This document shows positions 56,417 to 64,000 of a DNA stretch of 64,000 bases, in pieces. The notes beneath the pieces were generated by a model. That model ran no database searches. It worked only from the letters and a program-made list of their open reading frames with translations, and had not been told where the DNA came from. Position 1 is the first letter of the stretch; every line of letters starts with the position of its first letter. The stretch comes from PALSA-894 sp963757565 (GTDB lineage: Bacteria > Pseudomonadota > Alphaproteobacteria > Rhizobiales > Xanthobacteraceae), in assembly GCA_963757565.1 (NCBI GenBank), contig CAVWSB010000006.1, positions 806,001-870,000 on the forward strand, written 5' to 3'. Both the position numbers and the translations under genes were made by a program.

Positions 56417-57876
56417 ATGGCCATGTACGACAATCTGCTCGCCAACGTGCCGACCGACCTGTGGATCGGCGGCAAATGGCGAAAGTCATCTGACGGCGCG
56501 CGCTTCGACGTGATCGATCCGGCGACCGAGAACAAGATCGCCTCCGTGGCGAGCGCGAGCGTGGACGACGCCAAGGCCGCGATCGACGCCGCGCAGGACG
56601 CCTTCGAAGGCATGGGCCGCGCAGCAAGCCGCGCGAGCGCGCCGAGATCCTGCGCAAGGCCTTCGAACTGATCGTGCGCGACGCCGAACGCTTCGCCAAG
56701 CTGATCACGATCGAGAACGGCAAGGCGCTCTCGGACAGCAAGGGCGAGGTGCTGTATTCGGCCGAGTTCTTCCGCTGGAACGCCGAAGAGGCGGTGCGCA
56801 ACATCGGGCAGGTCTACATGGCGCCCGCCTCCGGCGCGCGCGTCGTCGCGCAGCACAAGCCGGCCGGCGTCGCCGTGCTGGTGACGCCGTGGAATTTTCC
56901 CGCCGCGATGGCGACGCGCAAGATCGGCCCGGCGCTCGCGGCCGGCTGCCCGGTCGTGCTCAAGCCCGCGAGCGAGACGCCGCTCACCATGCTGGCGCTG
57001 ATGCCGCTGCTCGAGGAGGCCGGCGTCCCGGCCGGCGTCGTCAATGTGATCCCGTCGCGCCGCTCCGGCCCTGTCGTGTCCGCGATGCTGCACGATCCGC
57101 GCGTGCGCGTGGTGTCGTTCACCGGCTCGACCGAAGTCGGCCGCAAGCTGCTGCACGAGGCCGCCGACAAGATCCTCAAGCCCGCGATGGAGCTCGGCGG
57201 CAACGCGCCGTTCATCGTGTTCGAGGACGCCGACATCGATGCGGCGATCGAAGGCGCGATGATCGCCAAGATGCGCAACATGGGCGAGGCCTGCACGGCG
57301 GCGAACCGCTTCTATGTGCACGAGAAGGTGCACGGCGAATTCGCCAAAAAACTCACCGACAAGATGGCCGGCCTGAAGATGGGCAACGGCCTCGACGACG
57401 GCGTGGCGCTCGGCCCGCTGGTCAACGCCGAAGGGCGCGACAAGGTGATCGAACTGGTCGACGACGCGGTGAAGCGCGGCGCGAAAATCCTGACCGGCGG
57501 CAAGAAGCCGGAAGGGCCTGGCTTCTTCTATCCGGCGACCGTGCTCACGACGTGCCGGACGGCGCCAAGATGCTGAACGAGGAGATCTTCGGCCCCGTCG
57601 CGTCGATCCAGACCTTCAAGTCGGAAGAGGAAGCGATCAAACGCGCGAACGACACCGAGTACGGGCTGGTCGCTTATCTCTACACCAAGGATCTGAGCCG
57701 CGGCATGCGCGTCTCGGAAAAGCTCGACTTCGGCATGATCGGCCTCAACCGCGGCCTCGTCTCCGATCCCGCCGCGCCCGTTCGGCGGCACCAAGCAGTC
57801 CGGCCTCGGCCGCGAGGGCGCGCACGAGGGCCTGATGGAGTTCATGGAGACGCAGTACATCTCGGTGGCGTGGTGA
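56417..57876 (+). CDS. NAD(P)-dependent aldehyde dehydrogenase (succinate-semialdehyde dehydrogenase type)
   Basis: ALDH-superfamily enzyme. WIGGKWRKSSDGARFDVIDP opens it, the oxyanion Asn is in TPWNFPAAMATRKIGPALAA, the cofactor motif is SFTGSTEVGRKL, the base Glu is in MELGGNAPFIVF, and the nucleophile Cys in GEACTAANRFYVHE. EEIFGPVASIQTF and FGGTKQSGLGREG close it. Shifts lie near 56625, 57552 and 57778 (an extra C in a CCC run). Repaired length is ~487 aa. It resembles GabD-like enzymes; in this cluster it may oxidise acetaldehyde or a semialdehyde. Confidence 0.9.
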
Positions 57877-57884
57877 ACCAGCTG

Positions 57885-58004
57885 GTCATCCCGGCCGAGC
57901 GCAGCGAGAGCCGGGATCGATAGCCACCAAGCTTTCGAACATCGCGCCGTTCGTGTTTATGGGTCCCGGGTCGCGCTCGCGACGCTCGCTTGCCCGGGAC
58001 GACA
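57885..58004. repeat. Composite palindromic repeat family B, copy 2 (120 bp)
   Basis: Ends GTCATCCCGG and CCGGGACGAC face each other. Internal arms are GAGCCGGGATCGATAGCCAC and ATGGGTCCCGGGTCG, as in the copy at 44198-44328. It occupies the 147-bp gap between the aldehyde dehydrogenase stop and the E2-like start, ending ~20 bp before the ATG. Confidence 0.8.
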
Positions 58005-58023
58005 GGAGTGGGTGGGGATAGAT

Positions 58024-59159
58024 ATGGACGTCCTGATGCCGCAGCTCGGCGAGACCGTGGCTGAGGGCAAGATCTCGAAGTGGTTCGTCGCGGCCGGCGA
58101 TGCCGTGAAGCCGGGCGACAACCTGTTCGAGATCGAGACCGACAAGGTGTCGATGGAAGTGCCGGCGATTTCGGCGGGCACGCTGGCGGCGATCCACGTG
58201 CAGGCGGGCGAGGTCGCGCCGGTCGGCGCGGTGGTGGCTGTCATTCAGGGCAAGGGCGAAACAGTTTCGACAGAGAAGCCGGTGCCTCCGGCCGCGCGAC
58301 CAACCCCGCTCACCCCCGCGAAAGCGGGGGTCCAGAGCCAAGCGAAGAAAGAAGAACTGGGTCCCCGCTTGCGCGGGAATGAGCGGAGCGTGGCTGCTCC
58401 GCAAGAGCACACCTCTGCTGCGCCATTCAAAATGCAGCCCTTTCGCGAGGTGCGCTCGCCCGAACGCAATTTCGGCCCCGCGCGCCTGCCTGGCGGCACG
58501 GTGGTCACGCCGCTTGCGCGCCGGCTCGCGGGCGAAGCCGGAATCGATCTTGCGAACATCAAGGGCTCCGGCCCGCGCGGCCGCATCGTGGCCGCCGATA
58601 TTGAGACCGCACGAAGGGCCCCGGCTGCTACACCCGCGCAAGCTGCCGCGAGCATCGTTCTCACGGCGGACATCGCGCTCGGTCAGGCGCTCGCCCTCTG
58701 CACGGACGTCAAGGCGATCGCGCTTGCCGACATCATCGTAAAGGCTGGGCCACCGCTCTCCGGCGCGTCTTGCCGGACTCGTCCGGCGATGTCGCGCTTG
58801 CGAACGGCAGCGCCGCGGCGCTGATCCACGACGCGGCCTCCCGGACACTGACCGCAATCGCGGCGGGGCGGGAGCAATCCACCGGGGACGCGCACCGCGC
58901 GACCACCGGGGTGTTCATCGCAGCGGTACAGGGAATTGCGTCCGTGGCATATGCGGTCCGCTCGCCCCAGACGACGATGCTGAGCATCGGGTCGCGGCGG
59001 CGTGTGCCGATCGAGGGCCCGGACGGCGCGGTCATGTTTGTCGACATGGTGACAGCCACGCTGACCTGCGATCCATCGGCGGTCGATGCCGCGCGCGGCG
59101 CCGAATTGCTGTCGTCCTTCAGGGGCTTCGTCGAACAGCCGGTGACGATGATCGTCTAG
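58024..59159 (+). CDS. Lipoyl-bearing E2-like protein with degenerate acyltransferase domain
   Basis: The N-terminal lipoyl domain is intact (MDVLMPQLGETVAEGKISKW, lipoyl Lys in ETDKVSMEVPA). A linker includes 27 codons from a palindromic repeat. The peripheral-subunit-binding domain follows (VVTPLARRLAGEAGIDLANI, GSGPRGRIVAADIE). The C-terminal domain is only ~165 residues instead of ~230. Where E2 proteins have DHRxxDGA, it reads CDPSAVDAARGAELL, so the catalytic His is missing and the Gly is Ala. One frameshift lies near 58750. It can carry lipoate and bind E3 but probably cannot transfer the acyl group. GTG 58012 is an alternative start. Confidence 0.8.
58306..58386. repeat. Repeat family C, full copy, in frame inside the E2-like gene
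   Basis: The outer arms CCGCTCA and TGAGCGG (imperfect) enclose CCCCCGCGAAAGCGGGGG and CCCCGCTTGCGCGGG hairpins. It is 81 bp, exactly 27 codons, read as LTPAKAGVQSQAKKEELGPR and further, a peptide type otherwise known from spurious ORFs in intergenic repeats. A half copy is at 47153-47182. Confidence 0.75.
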
Positions 59160-59208
59160 CGCATGATCCCGAAAAGCGGGCACCGATTTTTCGAATAAGA
59201 TCATGCGC
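59159..59208. repeat. Short interspersed palindrome, family A copy 2
   Basis: GCGCATGATC and GATCATGCGC form a perfect 10-bp terminal inverted repeat, with CCCGAAAAGCGGG and TTTTTCGAA inside. It matches the copy at 6273-6321 over most of its length and likewise starts at the last base of a stop codon region. Confidence 0.85.
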
Positions 59209-59229
59209 AACTAAAATGGGAGGGGCGAC

Positions 59230-59628
59230 ATGACTCGCAAATGCATCATTTCCGCCGTCGTGATGTTCGTGATGGCGTGGGCGTTGAGCTTCCTCATCCA
59301 CGGCGTTCTGCTTTATTCGGACTATGCGGCCACGCAGGGCATGCGCCCGCCGGCCGAGGCGCAGACGCGCATCCACTGGCTCATCCTGGCGCAGGCGATC
59401 TTCGGCGCGGCGTTCGCCTGGGTCTATCATCACGGCAAGGAAGACAAACCCTGGCTGACGCAGGGCATCCGCTTCGGCATCGCGATCGCCTGCCTGACCG
59501 CTGTCCCAACCTATCTGATCTATCACGTGGTGACGCCGATCGAACTCGGCGTCGTGATCAAACAGATCGTCTACGACACCATTCGCGCCGTGCTGATGGG
59601 CATCGTGCTGGCGTGGATCAACCGGTGA
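59230..59628 (+). CDS. Four-helix membrane protein, unknown function
   Basis: Intact 132 aa with four hydrophobic segments (about residues 7-28, 48-65, 80-100 and 108-130). IHWLILAQAIFGAAFAWVYH and LTAVPTYLIYHVVTPIELGV are the most conserved-looking parts. It resembles small uncharacterised inner-membrane proteins of alphaproteobacteria; I cannot name a family. GGGAGGGGCGAC precedes the ATG. Its stop TGA overlaps the opposing permease stop region by a base or two. Confidence 0.7.
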   Translation: MTRKCIISAVVMFVMAWALSFLIHGVLLYSDYAATQGMRPPAEAQTRIHWLILAQAIFGAAFAWVYHHGKEDKPWLTQGIRFGIAIACLTAVPTYLIYHVVTPIELGVVIKQIVYDTIRAVLMGIVLAWINR

Positions 59629-59629
59629 G

Positions 59630-60565
59630 CTATTCCTTCACCGCGCCGGTCATCGCCGACACATAGTGCTCGACGAAGAACGCGTAGAGGATGACCAGCG
59701 GCAGCGAGCCGCACAGCGCGCCCGCCATCAGCGAGCCCCAGCGATAGATATCGCCGTCGACGAACTCGTTCACGATTGCGACCGGCACGGTCTTGTTCTG
59801 CACCGATTGCAGGAACGTCAGCGCGTAGATGAACTCGTTCCAGCACAGCGTGAAGCAGAAGATGAACGCCGAGATCAGGCCCGGGATCGCAAGCGGCAGC
59901 ACGATCTTGAGCAAAATCTGCCAGCGGCTCGCGCCGTCGATCAGCGCGCATTCCTCCAGCTCATACGGAATGGTCTTGAAGTAGCCCATCAGGAGCCAGG
60001 TCGAGAACGGAATCAGGATCGTCGGATAGGTGAGGATCAGCGCGAACGGTGAGTCGAACAGGCCGTACTGGTAGACGACGGTCGCGAGCGGAATGAACAG
60101 GATCGAGGGCGGCACCAGATAGGCGAGAAAGATCAGCCCGCCGACGAGATTTGCGCCGCGATAGCGCAGCCGCACCATCGCATAGGCGGCGAGCACGCTC
60201 GCGACGATCGACAGCACGGTCGCACACACCGCCACATACATCGTGTTCCACAGCCACTCCGGATAATGGCTCTCGAACAGAAGCTTGTGGATGTGCTTGA
60301 AGGTCGGCGCCGTGGTCCAGAACGGATTGAACTTGTCGAGATCGAGCAGTTGCTCGTCCGGTTTGATGGCGGTCAGCGCCATCCAGTAGAACGGAAACAG
60401 CAGGATCACGACGATGATGGCGAGCGGCAGATAGACCGTGACCAGCCGCCGCGGCAGGTTGTGCAGATAGCTCATGCCCTCCGAGTGATCGGAGAGCGTC
60501 GGCGCCGCCGAAGCGCCGGCGAGGACGGTCTTGAGATCGGCCTTCGGCGCGGGGATGTCAGTCAT
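59630..60565 (-). CDS. Carbohydrate ABC transporter permease, MalG/UgpE type
   Basis: Intact 311-aa inner-membrane permease. Six hydrophobic helices after an N-terminal tail; the MalG-like FPFYWMALTAIKPDEQLLD opens the periplasmic loop, and the EAA coupling loop is EECALIDGASRWQILLKIVL, followed by PLAIPGLISAFIFCF. It is CUT1 type, with MalF-like and UgpC-like partners in the same operon. It overlaps the upstream permease gene by 8 bp. Substrate is likely a sugar, polyol or glycerol-phosphate. Confidence 0.92.
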   Translation of the reverse strand: MTDIPAPKADLKTVLAGASAAPTLSDHSEGMSYLHNLPRRLVTVYLPLAIIVVILLFPFYWMALTAIKPDEQLLDLDKFNPFWTTAPTFKHIHKLLFESHYPEWLWNTMYVAVCATVLSIVASVLAAYAMVRLRYRGANLVGGLIFLAYLVPPSILFIPLATVVYQYGLFDSPFALILTYPTILIPFSTWLLMGYFKTIPYELEECALIDGASRWQILLKIVLPLAIPGLISAFIFCFTLCWNEFIYALTFLQSVQNKTVPVAIVNEFVDGDIYRWGSLMAGALCGSLPLVILYAFFVEHYVSAMTGAVKE

Positions 60566-61519
60566 TCGACTCCCCTTGCTGCCATTTGCGGCGCTGCAAT
60601 CCGAACCACGAGACCATGATGGCGGCGAGCAGGAACGGGATCATCGCGCTCGAAATCGCCGCGCCTTCGCCGAGCTGCCCGGCGATGATCGCGCGCTGAT
60701 AGGAGAGCGTCGCCATCAGATGCGTGGCGTTGACCGGGCCGCCGCGCGTCATCGCCCAGATGAGCTGGAAGTCGGTGAACGTGAACAGCACCGAGAAGGT
60801 CATCACCACCGCGATGATCGGCGTGAGCAGCGGATAGGTGATGTGGCGGAACATCTGCCACTTGGTCGCGCCGTCGATGGTCGCCGCCTCGTAGAGCGAG
60901 GGCTGCACGGTCTGCAGGCCGGCGAGCAGCGTGATCGCGACGAACGGCACGCCGCGCCAGATGTTGGCGAAGATCACGCAGGAGCGCGCCCAGTTGACGT
61001 CGCCGAGGAAGTTGATGTTCTGCGTGATCAGGCCGAGCTGCTTCAGCGACCACGAGATGATCGAGAACTGCGCGTCGAAGATCCACCAGAACGCCAGCGC
61101 CGAGAGCACCGTCGGCACGATGAACGGGATCAGCACCATCGCGCGCAGCATCGCCTTGAACGGCAGGTTCTCGTTGAGCAGCAGCGCGAGATAGAGCCCG
61201 ATCGCGAATTTGAACGCGCTCGCAACCGCCGTGTAGAGCAGCGTATTGGTGACCGAGAGCCAGAAGATCGAATCGTCGGAGAGCCACTCGTAGTTCTCGA
61301 GCCCGATCGAACTCGCCCGGCCGGCCGATCTTGGCGTCGGTGAACGAGATCCAGACGCCGAGGCCCAGCGGATAGGCGAGGAACAGGATCAGGAACGCCG
61401 ATCGCCGGCAGCATGAACCAGAAGCCGAGCCAGTTGCGGTTGACCTTCAGCCGGTCCCACGCGGTGATGTCGCGCATCGGAGCACGCGCGGTTCTCGGAT
61501 TGAGAGCGACGTCAGCCAT
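60558..61519 (-). CDS. Carbohydrate ABC transporter permease, MalF/UgpA type
   Basis: Partner permease. The start LKVNRNWLGFWFMLPAIGV leads into a first helix, then shifts near 61400 and 61325 interrupt the periplasmic loop (ISFTDAKIG, IGLENYEW). From FKAMLRAMVLIPFIVPTVLS on it is clean, with the EAA loop YEAATIDGATKWQMFRHITY and AVVMTFSVLFTFTDFQLIWA. It ends RRKWQQGESND. Repaired length is ~320 aa. It is separated from the binding protein by three hairpins (61537-61633), a common way to keep permease levels below those of the binding protein. Confidence 0.9.
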
Positions 61520-61536
61520 GGGTCACCTCATCGTCG

Positions 61537-61633
61537 CTCCCCGCGCGGCGGGGAGAAATTAGCGGGCGGGCGACACCCGGCGGGTCACCCGCCCGCTCCG
61601 AAAAGCGAAAGCGAGGGGCATGCGGCCCCTCGC
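61537..61633 (-). repeat. Three consecutive hairpins between binding-protein and permease genes
   Basis: CTCCCCGC-GCG-GCGGGGAG (61537-61555), GCGGGCGGG...CCCGCCCGC (61562-61596, 17-nt loop) and GCGAGGGGC-ATGCG-GCCCCTCGC (61611-61633) are perfect stems of 8, 9 and 9 bp. In the minus-strand message the last follows the binding-protein stop by 7 nt. They probably stabilise the upstream mRNA segment or cause partial termination, as REP elements do in malEFG. Confidence 0.75.
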
Positions 61634-61640
61634 GCCTTAC

Positions 61641-62960
61641 TCAGCGATAGATGCGCTTCAACTGCCGCTCGGCCATCGCGATCGCGCCCTTGGCGTCCTC
61701 GCGGCCGGTGCAGTAGTTGGCGAACATGTCGACCACGAGGAAGTCCGCGATCGCGGTCGCGGCCTTCTCGCCCGGCGTGCCGATGCCGGAGGCCGGCAGC
61801 GCGCGCTCGCTCGCGTGGCTGAATACTTCGTTCTTCGGGTCCGCGGTCCAGACCGGGCTCTTGTCGTAGGCCTTGAGCGTGTGGGTGAGATATCCGCGCG
61901 CGCCGGTCAGCCATTTGTCGAAGTTCTCCTTCTCCAGCATGAAGGCGATGAAGGCCTTCGCGGCGTTCGGATACTTGGTGAACTTGAACGCCAGGATCGG
62001 CACGCAGAGCTGCAGTTCGGTCGGCTTGCCGACCGGGCCCACCGGCCACAGCGCGTGATAGGTGTCCTCGGCCATATCCTTCTTGGCCGGATCGTCCTTC
62101 GCGGCGACGTAGATCGAGATGCCGTTCGAGGTGCAGTAAAGTTCACCCGCCAGGAACGCCTTGTTGTTCGAACTAGTCGTTCCACGACGCGACGCCGGGG
62201 ATGAAGGTGTCGGAGCAGCGCCTTGGCGTATTCGAGCGCCTTCACGGTCTCGGGCGAGTTGATGATGACCTTGTCGTCCTTGTCGACCGTGTAGGCGCCG
62301 TGGCCCCACAGGATCCAGTGCAGCCACGCATTGGCGTCGCCCGAGGCATGGCCGAGCGCGAAGCCGGCCGGCGTGTTGTTCTTCTTCAGCGCCTTGCACA
62401 TTTCCAGGAAGCCGGGGAAGTCCTTCGGGAATTCCTTGAAGCCCGCCTTGTCCAGCGCCGACTTGCGGTAGGTCAGGTAGCCGCCGATGGTGGCGACCGG
62501 GATGCCGAGCCACTTGTTGCCCTGCTTGCAGGTCGCTTCCGCCGCGGCGGTCCAGCCGCCGTATTTCTTGCCGAGATAGTCCGCGACGTCGTTGAGCTCG
62601 ATCACCTTGGTGGGGAAGAGCTGCGGCAGCGTGTGCAGGCCCCAGGCGAGGTCCATGCCCGACCCGGTGTTGGCCGCGACCGAAGCCTTCGGCTGCACGT
62701 CCTCGAACGATTCGCGAGAACACGTTCATCTCGGTGCCGGTCGCCGCCTTGAACGCCGTCGACCATTTCGTTGAACGCCTCGTCCTCGGCTTCGACGAAG
62801 CGCTTCCAGCGCATCACGGTGAGCTTGGCGTCCTTCTCGGCCTTCCACGGCGCGCTCTGCGCCCAGGCCTTGGCGAAATCGAACAGCGCCGGGCCGGTGA
62901 GCGCGCCGGCTGCGCCGAGCGCGGTGCCGCCCTGAAGTATCGAGCGGCGGGTAAAGTCAT
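61641..62960 (-). CDS. Carbohydrate ABC transporter substrate-binding protein
   Basis: Family 1 extracellular solute-binding protein. The N-terminus carries TRRSILQGGTALGAAGALTG, a twin-arginine-type signal. SGMDLAWGLHTLPQLFPTKV, ALGHASGDANAWLHWILWGH and AAKAFIAFMLEKENFDKWLT are typical of CUT1 sugar-binding proteins. Shifts lie near 62760, 62715, 62205 and 62175, and one near the start, where three ATGs (62960-62970) compete but none is in frame. Length is ~440 aa. It would capture the sugar for the downstream MalF/MalG-like permeases. Confidence 0.87.
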
Positions 62961-63006
62961 GTCATGTCATTCCTCCCTGTTTTCGACTTTTTAGCGTGAT
63001 TGAATC

Positions 63007-64000
<994 letters not shown>

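Overview
The window is 64 kb of high-GC chromosomal DNA from an alphaproteobacterium, most likely of the Hyphomicrobiales (Bradyrhizobium/Xanthobacteraceae-like). The evidence is gene content (homospermidine synthase, orphan TctC receptor, CaiB-type CoA transferase, fused indolepyruvate oxidoreductase, LivKHMG cluster with an acyl-CoA synthetase), an alphaproteobacterial-type Zur box, and short palindromic intergenic repeats of a kind I associate with that order. No rRNA, tRNA, CRISPR, integrase or intact insertion sequence was seen. Roughly half of the genes carry one or more single-base frameshifts, although the protein similarity continues across each break. I read these mostly as consensus errors in the assembly and give each such gene one span.

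Layout. 0-5.3 kb: a branched-chain/aromatic-acid ABC importer with its CoA ligase, on the minus strand. 5.5-12.8 kb: trans-aconitate methyltransferase, an enolase-superfamily dehydratase, a DUF2892/ECF sigma/isoprenylcysteine-methyltransferase-like cassette, an F420-reductase-like protein, a gene-poor stretch of about 1.1 kb, an acyltransferase-3 protein and a secreted fasciclin protein. 12.8-25.2 kb: mixed catabolic genes (TctC receptor, amidohydrolase, ModA-like protein, aminotransferase, hydrolase, CoA transferase, guanine-deaminase-like protein, indolepyruvate:ferredoxin oxidoreductase, GST, SDR). 25.3-30 kb: TRAP permeases divergent from a cobalt-type nitrile hydratase operon. 30-37.6 kb: flavin monooxygenase, NicO metal exporter with DUF1007, DUF883 protein, gamma-glutamyltransferase, M3 oligopeptidase.

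37.6-41.5 kb is a polyamine module: an ornithine/lysine decarboxylase behind a long structured leader with an attenuator-like terminator, a GNAT acetyltransferase and homospermidine synthase, so putrescine can be made and converted to homospermidine. 42-47.1 kb is a zinc block: WD40 protein, COG0523 GTPase, and znuABC headed by a His-rich one-helix miniprotein next to a Zur box. 47-52.6 kb: a creatininase-family protein, an NMT1-type binding protein, then chrB-chrA and a secreted protein-TauE pair. The last two operons are each preceded by the same structured RNA-like element, whose final hairpin holds the Shine-Dalgarno sequence. 52.6-59.6 kb: SDR, EamA exporter, and a 2-oxoacid (acetoin-type) dehydrogenase cluster whose E2-like protein lacks the catalytic His/Asp motif and carries a palindromic repeat in frame in its linker. 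59.6-64 kb: a sugar or polyol ABC importer.

The best candidates for new biology are the duplicated chrB/TauE leader element, the degenerate E2 with its in-frame repeat, the decarboxylase leader, the Zur-linked His-rich miniprotein, and a decayed second copy of the enolase gene's 3' end flanking the sigma-factor cassette.
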